The position numbers were made by a program, and so were the translations under genes. The notes below the pieces were generated by a model, which saw only the letters and a list, made by a program, of their open reading frames with translations, made no database searches and was not told the DNA's origin. From Leekyejoonella antrihumi (GTDB taxonomy: Bacteria > Actinomycetota > Actinomycetes > Actinomycetales > Dermatophilaceae), in the NCBI RefSeq assembly GCF_007845645.1, contig NZ_VCQV01000018.1, positions 38,071 to 102,070 of the forward strand: a stretch of DNA of 64,000 bases, written 5' to 3'. The number at the start of each line of letters is the position of its first letter. Position 1 is the first letter of the stretch. Positions 28,357 through 42,785 of the stretch are shown piece by piece.

Positions 28357-29441
28357 CTGATGAGCCTACCCCGCATCACGATGTGCGTCGGCGTCGTCAC
28401 CGCACGCACGTCCTCTCGTGGATCGCCCTGGTAAACCACGAAGTCGGCACTCTCACCCTCCTCGATGCCCGGGTGCCCCAGCCAGGACCGTGCCCCCCAG
28501 GTCGCGGCGTTCAGCGCCTCGAGGTTGGTCATCCCGGCGCGCACCAGCTCGGCAATCTCCAGCGCGACCAGTCCATGCGGCAGCTGACCGCCGGCATCGG
28601 TGCCGACGTAGATCGGCACACCCGCCTCGTGCGCGGACCCGATGGTTGCGTAGCGACGCGCGTGCAGGTCGCGCATGTGCGCCGCGTAGGCGGGGAACTT
28701 CGGCTCGCCGGCGGCCGCGAATCCCGGGAAGTTCGCGATGTTGACCAGCGTCGGCACGACCGCGATCTGCGCAGCCGCAAACTGCTCGATGCTCTCCGGC
28801 TGAAGCCCGGTCCCGTGCTCGATGCAGTCGGTCCCCGCCGCGGCGAAGTCATAGAGCGACTCCTCCCCGAAGCAGTGCGCCGTCGTGCGGGCGCCCTCCT
28901 CGTGGGCGGCAGCAATCGCATCCGTCACGACCTCCCGTGGCCAGCACGGTGCGAGATCACCGCGGTCCCGGTCGATCCAGTCGCCGACGAGCTTGATCCA
29001 GCCTCCTCCGCGGCGGGCTTCCTGGCGCACATATTCCACCAGATCCTCGGGCTCGATCTCGTAGGCGAAGCCGCGCAGATAGCGCTTGGTCCGCGCAATG
29101 TGCCGGCCGGCGCGCACGATCCGTGGCAGGTCGTCGCGCTTGTCCATCCAGGTGGTGTCGACCGGCACACCCGCGTCACGCAGCAGCAGCACCCCGGCCC
29201 GACGCTCGGTCAGCGCGTGCTCCTCGGCCCGTTCGGGTGAAACGCCGCCCGTGGCCTCGAGCCCGACGTGGCAGTGGGCGTCGACCAGACCCGGGAGCAC
29301 GAACCCGTCCACCGTATGAACGTCGCCCGAGGGCGGCGTGAAGGTCACCCGGCCGTCAACCACCCAGAGCTCGTCGCGCACCTCCTGCGGCCCGACCAGC
29401 ACCTGACCCTTGACGTGCAGAACCGGCTGTCCATCTTGCAT
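28353..29441 (-). CDS. Amidohydrolase (imidazolonepropionase-like)
   Basis: A 362-aa metal-dependent amidohydrolase. A small beta domain (residues 1-45) precedes the metal motif VDAHCHVGLEA (HxH), the carboxylated-lysine region GGWIKLVGDW, TTAHCFGEES, CIEHGTG and the final IYVGTDAGGQLPHG, giving the complete subtype I set. Substrate unknown; the imidazolonepropionase/prolidase-like group is the nearest resemblance. It lies 10 bp after ffh on the same strand. Confidence 0.87.
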   Translation of the reverse strand: MQDGQPVLHVKGQVLVGPQEVRDELWVVDGRVTFTPPSGDVHTVDGFVLPGLVDAHCHVGLEATGGVSPERAEEHALTERRAGVLLLRDAGVPVDTTWMDKRDDLPRIVRAGRHIARTKRYLRGFAYEIEPEDLVEYVRQEARRGGGWIKLVGDWIDRDRGDLAPCWPREVVTDAIAAAHEEGARTTAHCFGEESLYDFAAAGTDCIEHGTGLQPESIEQFAAAQIAVVPTLVNIANFPGFAAAGEPKFPAYAAHMRDLHARRYATIGSAHEAGVPIYVGTDAGGQLPHGLVALEIAELVRAGMTNLEALNAATWGARSWLGHPGIEEGESADFVVYQGDPREDVRAVTTPTHIVMRGRLIR

Positions 29442-29451
29442 ACCGCGACTC

Positions 29452-31053
29452 TCAGTCCTTGCTATCGAGGAACTTCTCGAAACCCTTCGGCAGCTTCAGG
29501 TCCGACATGTCGGGCCCATCGTGCGCGCCGAACGCATTGCCGATCGCCTTCTCGCGTGCCTGCACCGACCGCTGCTCGGCGTCGAGTTCCTGTTGCGCGC
29601 GCTTGGCCGGGTTGCCGCTCTTGCCCTTCTTCTTCTTGACCTGCTGCTTACCGCGCTTACCCCCGCCGCCCATGCCGGGCATCCCCGGCATACCGGGCAT
29701 GCCGCCACCCCTGGTCATCTGCCGCATCATCTTCTGCGCCTGGGTGAAGCGCTCGAGCAGGGAGTTCACCTCGGAGACGGTGACCCCCGAGCCCCCGGCG
29801 ATGCGGGAGCGGCGAGACCCGTTGATGGCCTTGGGGTGCGTGCGCTCGTAGGGCGTCATCGACTGGACCATGGCCTCGACCCGGTCGAACTCGCGCTCGT
29901 CGAGGGCATTGAGCTGGTCGCGCATGCCCGCCATGCCGGGCATCATCCCGAGCAGCGACTTGAGGTTGCCCATCTTCTTGATGGCCGCCATCTGCTGCAG
30001 GAAGTCGTCGAAGGTGAAGTCCTCCTCGTCCATCAGCTTGCGCGCCATCTCGGCGGCCTGCTGCTTGTCGAAGGCCTTCTCCGCTTGCTCGATCAGGGTG
30101 AGCACATCGCCCATGTCCAGGATGCGCGACGCCATCCGGTCGGGGTGGAAGACCTCGATGTCCTTGACCTGCTCGCCGGTCGAGGCATACATGATCGGAC
30201 GACCGGTGACCGACGCCACCGAGAGGGCCGCGCCACCGCGGGCGTCGCCGTCGAGTTTGGAGAGCACGACGCCGGTGAAGTCGACGCTCTTCTGGAAGGC
30301 GAGCGCCGTCTCGATCGCTGCCTGGCCGATCATCGCGTCGATGACGAAGAGCACCTCGTCGGGCTGGATCGCCGCGCGGATGTCGGCGGCTTGCTGCATC
30401 AGGTTCTCGTCCACCGCGAGCCGGCCGGCGGTGTCGACGATGACCACGTCGTACTGCCGCACCTTCGCCTGTCCGACGCCGGCCTGTGCGACCCACACCG
30501 GGTCGCCAAATGACCGGGTGCCCTCACCGAAGTCGGTCGCAGAGTCGTGACCGCCGACGTTGCCCGGCTCGGGGGCGAATACCGGCACCTTGGCCCGGTC
30601 GCCAACGACCTGCAGCTGGGTGACGGCGTTCGGGCGCTGGAGGTCGGCGGCGACCAGCACCGGGAAGTGCCCCTGGTCGCGCAGCAGCCTGGCCAGCTTG
30701 CCCGCAAAGGTGGTCTTACCGGAACCCTGCAGTCCCGCCAGCATGATGACCGTCGGCGGCCGCTTGGCGAGCGCGAGCTGGCGCGTCTCACCCCCCAGGA
30801 TGCTGACGAGCTCCTCGTTGACGATCTTGACGACCTGCTGGGCGGGGTTCAGGGCGGCGCTGACCTCGGCGCCGGTCGCCCGCTCTCGCACGCGACCGGT
30901 GAACTCGCGCACGACCGGGGTCGCCACATCGGCATCGATCAGGGCGAGCCGGATGTCCCGGACCGTCGCGTTGACGTCGGACTCGGACAGGCGTCCCTTG
31001 CCGCGGAGGTTCTTGAACGTCGCGGTCAGGCGGTCTGACAGGCTGTTAAACAC
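29452..31053 (-). CDS. ffh: Signal recognition particle protein Ffh (SRP54)
   Basis: GTPase that binds signal sequences and SRP RNA and delivers ribosomes to FtsY. 533 aa: N domain (MFNSLSDRLTATFKNL), G domain with GLQGSGKTTFAGKLA, DTAGRLAVDE and the TKLD equivalent SKLDGDARGG, then the Met-rich M domain with SRRSRIAGGSG for RNA binding and a MPGMPGMPGM tail. GTG start at 31053. FtsY is encoded in the same window at 38-39.7 kb. Confidence 0.97.
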   Translation of the reverse strand: MFNSLSDRLTATFKNLRGKGRLSESDVNATVRDIRLALIDADVATPVVREFTGRVRERATGAEVSAALNPAQQVVKIVNEELVSILGGETRQLALAKRPPTVIMLAGLQGSGKTTFAGKLARLLRDQGHFPVLVAADLQRPNAVTQLQVVGDRAKVPVFAPEPGNVGGHDSATDFGEGTRSFGDPVWVAQAGVGQAKVRQYDVVIVDTAGRLAVDENLMQQAADIRAAIQPDEVLFVIDAMIGQAAIETALAFQKSVDFTGVVLSKLDGDARGGAALSVASVTGRPIMYASTGEQVKDIEVFHPDRMASRILDMGDVLTLIEQAEKAFDKQQAAEMARKLMDEEDFTFDDFLQQMAAIKKMGNLKSLLGMMPGMAGMRDQLNALDEREFDRVEAMVQSMTPYERTHPKAINGSRRSRIAGGSGVTVSEVNSLLERFTQAQKMMRQMTRGGGMPGMPGMPGMGGGGKRGKQQVKKKKGKSGNPAKRAQQELDAEQRSVQAREKAIGNAFGAHDGPDMSDLKLPKGFEKFLDSKD

Positions 31054-31062
31054 GGGGACAGG

Positions 31063-35137
<4,075 letters not shown>

Positions 35138-35159
35138 ATCGACAATCTGCGGGATCCAC

Positions 35160-35218
35160 GTTTCGTCGAGCACCACGTCGTGTTACGGGCGTGTTTCATC
35201 GACCGTGCGAGCGTTAAC
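35160..35218 (-). promoter_or_regulatory. GlnR-like box array upstream of amtB copy 1
   Basis: Read on the minus strand the gap holds GTTAAC - 15 nt - GAAAC - 6 nt - GTAAC - 17 nt - GAAAC. GTnAC/GAAAC half-sites at 6-nt and 17-nt (6+5+6) spacing are the actinobacterial GlnR pattern. The same elements with identical spacing precede amtB copy 2, which supports function. Confidence 0.7.
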
Positions 35219-35276
35219 TCTGTATTGCGGGACGCCGCACTGGTCACCTGCCGCTTACCCCGGGCTCGGGGATGTC

Positions 35277-36982
<1,706 letters not shown>

Positions 36983-37004
36983 ACGGGTAATCTGCGCGAC
37001 GCGC

Positions 37005-37063
37005 GTTTCAGCCGGCGCCCTGGCGTGTTACCGGCATGTTGCGGCGTGCGCCGGGGCGTTAAC
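37005..37063 (-). promoter_or_regulatory. GlnR-like box array upstream of amtB copy 2
   Basis: Minus-strand order GTTAAC - 15 nt - GCAAC - 6 nt - GTAAC - 17 nt - GAAAC, the same spacing as upstream of amtB copy 1 with one changed base (GCAAC for GAAAC). It lies 23-81 bp upstream of the ATG, a normal place for GlnR activation. Confidence 0.7.
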
Positions 37064-37096
37064 TTCACGTTGCGGCCGCCCGCACATACTGGACGT

Positions 37097-38026
37097 ATGA
37101 CGCTCACCATGGACCGGCTGCCTCGCCCGGTCCTCGCGGTGCACGACGCCGTCCGACATCGCGCGGCGCTGGCGCTGCGGGACCGGGTTGCCGGTGACAA
37201 TGCCACCGGTCGCGCCGACCAGATCTGGGGACGTCCCGGCCCGCGCTGGTTCACGCCGGACGACCCGATCTGGCGGGTGCATCTGGATGCCTCGATGTTT
37301 CTCGGTGGCATCCGTGCGCTGCTGCTGCAGTCGCTTCATCCGCTGGCGATGGCGGGGGTGACCGACTTCTCCGACTATCAGAGCGATGTGTGGGGACGCC
37401 TGCAGTCGACGAGCAACTTCATCTCGCAGACGACCTTCGGCACGATCGAGGACTCCGAACGACTGTTGGATCGCATCAACACGATCCACAGCCACATCCA
37501 GGGCGTCGCTCCCGACGGTCGGGGTTACGCGGCGACCGACCCGCATCTGCTGCGCTGGGTGCACGTCGCGGAGATCGACGGGTTCCTTGCCTGTTTCGAG
37601 GCATTCGGTGAGTCGACGCTGACCCCGCAGGAGGCCGACACGTATGTCGCGCAGACCGGTGTCGCCGCAGCTCGTCTCGGGGTGATCGACCCTCCGCAGT
37701 CGGTGGCCGACCTGCGGGCAGCCCTCGCCGCGTTCGAACCGGAGCTGGAGATCACCCCGGCTGCCCGGGAGGTGCTCCGGTTCATCCTGTGGCGGCCGCC
37801 GATGCCCCTTGCGGCACGACCGGCATACCTGTCATTGGTCGCCGGGGCGCTCGCGACGCTGCCGCCGTATGCCCTGGAGATGTTCGGGGTGCGGCTGCCA
37901 CCCGGTGGCCGCCGCGGCCTACGCCTTGCCGGAAACGGCGGCGCAGGCGCCATCCGCTGGATGCTGCACGACCCGATGGTGCGCTCGGACCGGCGGATGG
38001 ACAGCCGGCCGGGCGACACCCGCTGA
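37097..38026 (+). CDS. MpaB-family (DUF2236) oxygenase-like protein
   Basis: A 309-aa protein of the DUF2236/MpaB/latex-clearing-protein superfamily, some members of which are haem oxygenases. Visible blocks are WRVHLDASMFLGGIRALLLQSLHPLAMAGV, YQSDVWGRLQSTSNFISQTTFG and DPHLLRWVHVAEIDGFLACFEAFG, where the conserved His of the LRWVH and LHP segments fits the family. ATG at 37097 is divergent from amtB copy 2. Substrate unknown. Confidence 0.85.
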   Translation: MTLTMDRLPRPVLAVHDAVRHRAALALRDRVAGDNATGRADQIWGRPGPRWFTPDDPIWRVHLDASMFLGGIRALLLQSLHPLAMAGVTDFSDYQSDVWGRLQSTSNFISQTTFGTIEDSERLLDRINTIHSHIQGVAPDGRGYAATDPHLLRWVHVAEIDGFLACFEAFGESTLTPQEADTYVAQTGVAAARLGVIDPPQSVADLRAALAAFEPELEITPAAREVLRFILWRPPMPLAARPAYLSLVAGALATLPPYALEMFGVRLPPGGRRGLRLAGNGGAGAIRWMLHDPMVRSDRRMDSRPGDTR

Positions 38027-38035
38027 CACGCCTGC

Positions 38036-38227
38036 AGTGAGGTCTACTCCCTCGTCCTCTCCTTCGGGATCCGGTTCGCGCTCGTGCCGCTGCTGCTCAT
38101 TACCGGGGATCGCCGCGTGATGACCGACATGACCAATCGCCGAGTCACCCGTGCGCTGACGTTCCTGGTGACCCTCTTCGTCAGCGTCCTGAACGGCTGT
38201 CTCCTCTACCGCATGGTTGCCGCCTGA
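38036..38227 (+). pseudogene. C-terminal fragment of an NRAMP-type divalent metal transporter
   Basis: In one open frame this stretch encodes VYSLVLSFGIRFALVPLLLI, then TGDRRVMTDMTNRR and VTRALTFLVTLFVSVLN, closely resembling the last two to three helices of MntH/NRAMP Mn2+ transporters. There is no start codon or upstream part, and it begins just after the MpaB-family stop, so the 5' three quarters of the gene are missing. It is a deletion remnant. Confidence 0.75.
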
Positions 38228-38259
38228 AGCGCGCCCCCGGCAGGGTGGGCGAGGTGCTC

Positions 38260-39660
38260 CTAGTCGAGCACCGCGTCGACGAAGGCCTTCGGATCGAACG
38301 GCGCCAGATCGTCGGCGCCCTCACCCAGGCCTACCAGCTTGACCGGCACCCCGAGCTCCCGCTGCACCAGCACCACGATGCCGCCCTTGGCGGTGCCATC
38401 CAGCTTGGTCAGTGCCACACCGGTGATGTTGACCGCCTTGGCGAACACCTCGGCCTGGCGCATCCCGTTCTGACCGGTGGTGGCGTCGAGCACCAGAATG
38501 CACTCGTCGATGGGGCTGCGCTTCTCGATGACCCGCTTGACCTTCGCCAGCTCATCCATCAGGCCGACCTTGTTGTGCAGCCGGCCGGCGGTGTCGATGA
38601 TCACCACGTCGGCCTCGGACTCGTGCGCGTCCTTGACGGCATCGAACGCCACCGCTGCCGGATCGGCGCCCTCGCGCTGCGAACGCACGGTCGGCACGCC
38701 TACCCGGGCTCCCCAGGTCTCCAACTGATCGGCGGCGGCCGCACGAAACGTGTCGGCCGCGCCGAGCACGACCTGCTTGTCCTCGGCGACGAGCACGCGC
38801 GCCAGCTTGCCCACCGTCGTCGTCTTGCCGGTTCCGTTGACGCCGACCACCATCACCACGGCGGGCCGGTCCCCGACGCGGCTCGCCGCGATGCGCCGAT
38901 CCATCGACGGATCGACCAGCTTGAGCAGCTCTTCGTGCAGCCATCCCTCCAGTTGCTCCGGAGCCGGCGCACCCTCGGCCTTCACCCGGGACCGCAGGTT
39001 GTCGACCAGCTCGGTCGTGGCCTCAACGCCCAGGTCGGCGCCGAGCAGCGTGTCCTCGACCTCTTCCCAGACCGCCTCGTCGAGGGTCCCGGCCGACAGG
39101 ATGCCGAGCAGACCCTTGCCCATGGCGCTGTTGGATCCGGCGAGCCGTCCGCGCAGCCGTCCCATCCGGCCGCGAGCCGACTCGGGGTGCTCGATGACCT
39201 CCTGGTCCGGCTCCTCGAGAACCGTCTCGTCCGCAGGTGCGCCGTCCGAGACGTCGGCGCCGGCCCGGTCTCCCGGCCCCTGCACCGGGTCGCCGGTCGC
39301 CGGCGCGACGAGCTCTCCTGCACCCGTATCGGCCGCCGCCATGGGCGACGAGCCGCCCTGCTTGGCGGCCCTCTCGGCCGGAGCAGCGGGTGGCGGGGTG
39401 GCCCCGCTCTCGGCGGTCGTCCCAGTCTGCGAGACCGGAGGTGGAGGTGTCCCTCCCTTGCTGGTGTCAATCTTTGCCGCGCCACCAGGTTGATAGGTAT
39501 TGCGCTCGCGCGTCTTGGTCTCGCGGGCCGGCGGTGCGACCGGTGGCGGCGACGAGTGCTTGTCTCTGCGACCACGCACCAGCGCGACGGCCAGCGTGAT
39601 GCCGCCGACGACGAGGATGGTGATGACGGTGAGGATCTCCCAAAGCGTGTCCACCCGCAC
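38260..39660 (-). CDS. ftsY: SRP receptor FtsY
   Basis: GTPase receptor for the signal recognition particle at the membrane. Up to 466 aa. An N-terminal transmembrane helix (ILTVITILVVGGITLAVALV) anchors it, as in other actinobacteria, followed by a long acidic/proline-rich A domain, then the NG domain with VGVNGTGKTTTVGKLA, DTAGRLHNKVGLMDEL and TKLDGTAKGG. Starts at GTG 39660 or GTG 39654 are equally possible (M[RV]DTLWEIL). Convergent with the NRAMP remnant. Confidence 0.96.
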   Translation of the reverse strand: MRVDTLWEILTVITILVVGGITLAVALVRGRRDKHSSPPPVAPPARETKTRERNTYQPGGAAKIDTSKGGTPPPPVSQTGTTAESGATPPPAAPAERAAKQGGSSPMAAADTGAGELVAPATGDPVQGPGDRAGADVSDGAPADETVLEEPDQEVIEHPESARGRMGRLRGRLAGSNSAMGKGLLGILSAGTLDEAVWEEVEDTLLGADLGVEATTELVDNLRSRVKAEGAPAPEQLEGWLHEELLKLVDPSMDRRIAASRVGDRPAVVMVVGVNGTGKTTTVGKLARVLVAEDKQVVLGAADTFRAAAADQLETWGARVGVPTVRSQREGADPAAVAFDAVKDAHESEADVVIIDTAGRLHNKVGLMDELAKVKRVIEKRSPIDECILVLDATTGQNGMRQAEVFAKAVNITGVALTKLDGTAKGGIVVLVQRELGVPVKLVGLGEGADDLAPFDPKAFVDAVLD

Positions 39661-39670
39661 ATCATGACAA

Positions 39671-39704
39671 ACCGGTGCAGCGCCTGCACAGGCGCTGCAC
39701 CGGT
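39671..39704 (-). terminator. Hairpin upstream of ftsY
   Basis: An almost uninterrupted palindrome with 15-16-bp arms (ACCGGTGCAGCGCCTG and its complement) lies between the stop of the 39,733 gene and the ftsY start on the minus strand. No T tract. It is likely the terminator of the small upstream gene. Confidence 0.6.
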
Positions 39705-39732
39705 CAGCGTGGTCTAGTGAGCGAGAAGCCCC

Positions 39733-40071
39733 TCAGCCCGCGGTCTTTTGAGCGTCTGAGCCGGAGTCTTCCGTGTCGGCGGGGTGCGCAGCAGCCGGCT
39801 CGGTGGCCGTGGCCGACTCGTCGGAGGCAGTGTTGTCGCTCGTCTCCACCGACTGACCATCCGACTTTCCAGACCGACGCGTCACTGAGGCGCCCGTCTT
39901 CTTGGCGGTCGTCGCGACGCGCTCCTTGCGCTCCGCAACCGAGGACACAAGGGTCTCGCCACGTTCGGTCAGCATCGCTCGACCCTCGCGCCGCGCGGGC
40001 ACGGCGACCAGGCCCACCACGACCGCTGCAAGGACGACAGACACGAGCAGCGCAAGAATAAGCCAGAGCAT
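39733..40071 (-). CDS. Small membrane-anchored protein with Ser/Thr/Asp-rich tail
   Basis: A 112-aa protein from the ATG at 40071 (a GTG at 40077 is also possible). One N-terminal transmembrane helix (MLWLILALLVSVVLAAVVVG) is followed by a basic/charged segment (RREGRAMLTERG, RKERVATTAKK) and a low-complexity acidic C-terminus. Function unknown. It lies upstream of ftsY; similar small single-helix proteins occur beside ftsY in some actinobacteria, though I cannot verify homology. Confidence 0.65.
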   Translation of the reverse strand: MLWLILALLVSVVLAAVVVGLVAVPARREGRAMLTERGETLVSSVAERKERVATTAKKTGASVTRRSGKSDGQSVETSDNTASDESATATEPAAAHPADTEDSGSDAQKTAG

Positions 40072-40157
40072 GCTCACAGTGTGCAAGGTGAACCTTGGAA
40101 TCCCAAACCGCAACACCGCAACGGACCGCCCCATCTCGCCGAGTGGAGACTGGCATC

Positions 40158-41363
40158 ATGACGCACTCCCCGACAACCGGCCTCGACGCCGGTCGACTAG
40201 ACCGCCTGGACGCGCATCTGCGAGCGTACGTGGATGACGGTCGCCTGCCCGGCTTCCATGTCCAGGTGAACCGGCACGGCCAGGTCGCCCACAGCACGGC
40301 ATACGGGCGACGCGACATGGCGACCGATGCGCCGATCACGCCGGACACGCTCTACCGCATCTACTCGATGACCAAGCCGATCACCACCGTGGCCGCGATG
40401 ATGCTCTACGAGCGGGCCGCACTGGATCTGTCCGAACCGGTGTCGAAGTACGTCCCGGCCTTCGAGGACGTCCGGGTGTATGTCGGCGGGCCGGCGCCCG
40501 CGCCGGTGACCCGGCCGGCCACCGAACCGATCCGGATCAAGCACCTCATGACGCACACCGCCGGGCTCACATACGGCTTCCACCGCGTGCACGTCACCGA
40601 CGAGATCCTGCGCGGGTGCATCGACGAGTTCGCTCCGCCCGCCGGCACCGACCTGGCGAAGGCATGCGACCTCTATGCCCAGGTCCCGCTGCGGTTCGAC
40701 CCCGGCACGAGTTGGAACTACTCGGTTGCCACGGACGTCCTCGGGCGGGTGGTCGAGGTCGTCTCCGGGCAGTCGCTGGACGACTTCTTCCGCGACCACA
40801 TCCTTGGGCCGCTCGAGATGAGTGACACCGCGTTCCACGCCGTCGACGTCGACCGGCTGGCGACGCTCTACGGACTGGGACCGGATGGCATCGTGCCACT
40901 CGACCAGATCGGGCGGGCCGCCCGGTCGCAACCGGCGATCCTCTCCGGTGGCGGCGGCCTGGTCTCCTCGATGGCCGACTACACCCGGTTCACCGACCTG
41001 CTGCTGCACGGTGGACGGCTCGGCGACGTGCGCCTGCTCAGCGACCGCACGGTCTCCTTCATGACTCGCAACCATCTGCCCGGAGGCGCCGACCTCGACG
41101 AGTTCGGCATACCGCTGTTTGCCGAGACGCCCTTCCGGGGTGTCGGCTTCGGCCTAGGCTTCTCGGTCACCATCGACCCGGTGCGTGCGGCACTTGCCAG
41201 TTCGGCCGGTGAGTTCGGCTGGGGCGGGATGGCATCCACCTACTTCTGGGTCGACCCCGCCGAGGATATGACGATCGTGTTCATGACCCAGGTCATGCCA
41301 TCCAGTGCCTACCCGGTTCGGTCGGAGCTCAAGCAGCTGGTCTATTCGGCGCTCGTCGAGTAG
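40158..41363 (+). CDS. Serine hydrolase (class C beta-lactamase/esterase family)
   Basis: A 401-aa serine hydrolase. The catalytic S-x-x-K is YSMTKPITTV and the second motif is the Tyr in SWNYSVATDVLG; family blocks IKHLMTHTAGLTYGF and LSGGGGLVSSMADYTRF are present. It lacks a signal peptide, so it is probably a cytoplasmic esterase or peptidase rather than a beta-lactamase. ATG at 40158. It belongs to the same broad family as the pseudogene at 16.0-16.6 kb. Confidence 0.9.
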   Translation: MTHSPTTGLDAGRLDRLDAHLRAYVDDGRLPGFHVQVNRHGQVAHSTAYGRRDMATDAPITPDTLYRIYSMTKPITTVAAMMLYERAALDLSEPVSKYVPAFEDVRVYVGGPAPAPVTRPATEPIRIKHLMTHTAGLTYGFHRVHVTDEILRGCIDEFAPPAGTDLAKACDLYAQVPLRFDPGTSWNYSVATDVLGRVVEVVSGQSLDDFFRDHILGPLEMSDTAFHAVDVDRLATLYGLGPDGIVPLDQIGRAARSQPAILSGGGGLVSSMADYTRFTDLLLHGGRLGDVRLLSDRTVSFMTRNHLPGGADLDEFGIPLFAETPFRGVGFGLGFSVTIDPVRAALASSAGEFGWGGMASTYFWVDPAEDMTIVFMTQVMPSSAYPVRSELKQLVYSALVE

Positions 41364-41375
41364 TGATACGTCGAT

Positions 41376-41567
41376 TTACAGCCAGTGCACCAGGAGATCC
41401 GTGGTGCATCTGGCACGGATCATCGCGGCCACGTCACGTACGCCGCCGAAGAAGCTCGGGGTGACGCACGTGCCATCCGGCTGCCTTCCTCGCGGGAGGT
41501 GGATCGGCTCACCGTAGGCGTCAAGGCATGCCAGGTCATTCGTCGCCGCACCCGCAGAACCTGACAT
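41376..41567 (-). CDS. Possible small hypothetical protein
   Basis: An open frame of 63 codons with ATG start and actinobacterial codon use (DAYGEPIHLPRGRQPDG, then FFGGVRDVAAMIRA). I do not recognise it and it may be a chance frame. Otherwise the 41,364-41,649 interval shows nothing. Confidence 0.25.
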   Translation of the reverse strand: MSGSAGAATNDLACLDAYGEPIHLPRGRQPDGTCVTPSFFGGVRDVAAMIRARCTTDLLVHWL

Positions 41568-41649
41568 CTACGACACCCGCCACGTCCTAGCTATTCAGAG
41601 AACATCGGTGCTGCCGGGTCAGCGGTTCCGTTCACGACGCCGGGTCCGC

Positions 41650-42156
41650 CTACAGTGCCAGCATCATCGCGACCTCGAACGCCTGGGTCTGGGAGTCGCC
41701 GTCGGTGACCCGCGCCGGGCGGCGTTCGTCCATCGGACGGAAGCCGAAGCCGCTCGCGAAGCTGATCGCGGTCGCGTCGTCAGAACCGGCCCAGAAGTAG
41801 AGCAGCCGGCAGCCGTTCTCGGTGGCGTTGCGAGCCGCGGTCGTCATCAGGGTCCGTGCGACCCGGTCCCCGGGTGCACCCGGCGCGGTCCACAGCCCGA
41901 ACACTTCACCGGCCTCTGGGTTCTCGTGCAGTCCCAGACAGACCAGTCCGACCGGTTCGTGCCCGCACTCGGCGACGATGTACTGCGTGCGAATCACCCG
42001 GTGATGCCAACCGTCCTGAACACCGGCCGCATCGCCTCCGGCAGGGTCGAGGAACGTGTCAACCATGTCTGTCGCGTCGGCCAGCGCGGCCAACCGGGTT
42101 CGCTGGTAGAGCGGCCAATCGCCATCCTCGAGGGTGCGTGCCGTGATTTCGGTCAT
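41650..42156 (-). CDS. GNAT family N-acetyltransferase
   Basis: A 168-aa GNAT protein from the ATG at 42156 (MTEITARTLEDGDWPLYQRTR). Acetyl-CoA region FGLWTAPGAPGDRVARTLM is a variant of the Q/RxxGxG/A loop, and the end SFASGFGFRPMDERRPAR fits the family. Substrate unknown. A few in-frame codons upstream (to 42171) are possible but not needed. Confidence 0.85.
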   Translation of the reverse strand: MTEITARTLEDGDWPLYQRTRLAALADATDMVDTFLDPAGGDAAGVQDGWHHRVIRTQYIVAECGHEPVGLVCLGLHENPEAGEVFGLWTAPGAPGDRVARTLMTTAARNATENGCRLLYFWAGSDDATAISFASGFGFRPMDERRPARVTDGDSQTQAFEVAMMLAL

Positions 42157-42355
42157 GCTCGAGAGTCGCACACTCGACTGGTGCGATCGAACGCTGCGAA
42201 CAGGACACCCGTGGTGTCAAATCTGCCTGAGACAGCGACTCGTTCGGCTGACCTCCCGACCGCAAACCGCGGAATTGCGGGCAATCCGCGCACGGATATG
42301 CCACCGGCATCGCGTTACTGGGGTCACCGTTGGGCAGGAACCGCCCGCGCGGCTG
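42157..42355. other. Intergenic segment with no recognised gene
   Basis: About 200 bp upstream of the acetyltransferase and before the first regulon dyad. I see no convincing gene, repeat or terminator. It marks the left boundary of the propane-oxidation island. Confidence 0.4.
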
Positions 42356-42370
42356 GTCTCAGATTGAGAC
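42356..42370. promoter_or_regulatory. Regulon dyad, copy 1 (before decayed 198-aa gene)
   Basis: GTCTCA-GAT-TGAGAC, a perfect 6-3-6 inverted repeat. It adjoins the remnant of the 198-aa gene, as copy 5 precedes the intact gene at 60,446. Confidence 0.7.
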
Positions 42371-42371
42371 G

Positions 42372-42509
42372 GACGCGGAGCCTGCGCAACTGGGAAGGGT
42401 CGAGGAGATCCTCTCCGGCTGGAACGCACTGATCGCAGGGGGCTTTGTAGCGCCGTGGCGCGCCCGTGGACAGCAGGACTTCGCACCCAACACGCAGATC
42501 ACCGGATGA
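42372..42509 (+). pseudogene. Remnant of the 198-aa conserved protein
   Basis: The sequence gives SLRNWE, as near the start of the intact gene at 60,446, then shifts frame into VEEILSGWNALIAGGFVAPW..., which aligns with the C-terminal GVNEIFEGWEALFTVGLVPR of 60,446 and GVREIFHGWDALVGEGFIPPW of 49,213. The middle (about 150 codons) and the original start are deleted. It is the decayed third copy of this family in the island. Confidence 0.8.
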
Positions 42510-42546
42510 AACCCATCACCGGTAATCGCCTTGATGAGGAGGGGTC

Positions 42547-42659
42547 ATGACCATCGAGGACACCAGGCAATGGACACCGATCCAACGGTAGAAGCTGCTT
42601 CAAACCTGTTCTCCTCGGGCAACCCCAGCTCGATCGGAGTGGCGGGCTCTGTCGCATAG
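42547..42659 (+). pseudogene. Remnant of the GPR1/FUN34/YaaH-type transporter
   Basis: Begins ATGACCATCGAGG after GATGAGGAGGGGTC, like the intact transporter start at 61,112 (GATGAGGAGCAGCC). A frameshift follows, and the shifted frame reads DTDPTVEAASNLFSSGNPSS and IGVAGSVA before a stop, matching DTGPAIEPASNVFLSGNPSA and GSVA of the intact protein. All membrane helices are lost. Together with the previous remnant it shows a second, decayed copy of the 60.4-63.7 kb cassette. Confidence 0.8.
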
Positions 42660-42698
42660 TCCTGGCCCGCCGGGTCGATGCAGTCGGCCACCGGGGGC

Positions 42699-42713
42699 GT
42701 CTCAATCTGAGAC
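42699..42713. promoter_or_regulatory. Regulon dyad, copy 2 (RegA promoter)
   Basis: GTCTCA-ATC-TGAGAC, perfect arms, 73 bp before the RegA start. A TAGCAT hexamer begins exactly 28 nt after the dyad; in the RegA' promoter TACACT sits at the same distance. No good -35 box is visible, which suits an activated promoter. Confidence 0.75.
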
Positions 42714-42785
42714 CTAGCACGCTGGAGCCCGTATCCGCCCGTAGCATGGGGTAACCCGAAGCACAGCCCGAGATGAGAGGCTCGT

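Noticed and set aside
40158..41363. True beta-lactamase (antibiotic resistance)
   Set aside because: The protein lacks a signal peptide and reads like cytoplasmic class C-related esterases; the S-x-x-K motif alone does not support resistance.
42214..42233. GTGTCA...TGAGAC near the left edge of the island as another regulon dyad
   Set aside because: The half-sites are eight bases apart instead of three and one arm differs, so it does not fit the consensus.
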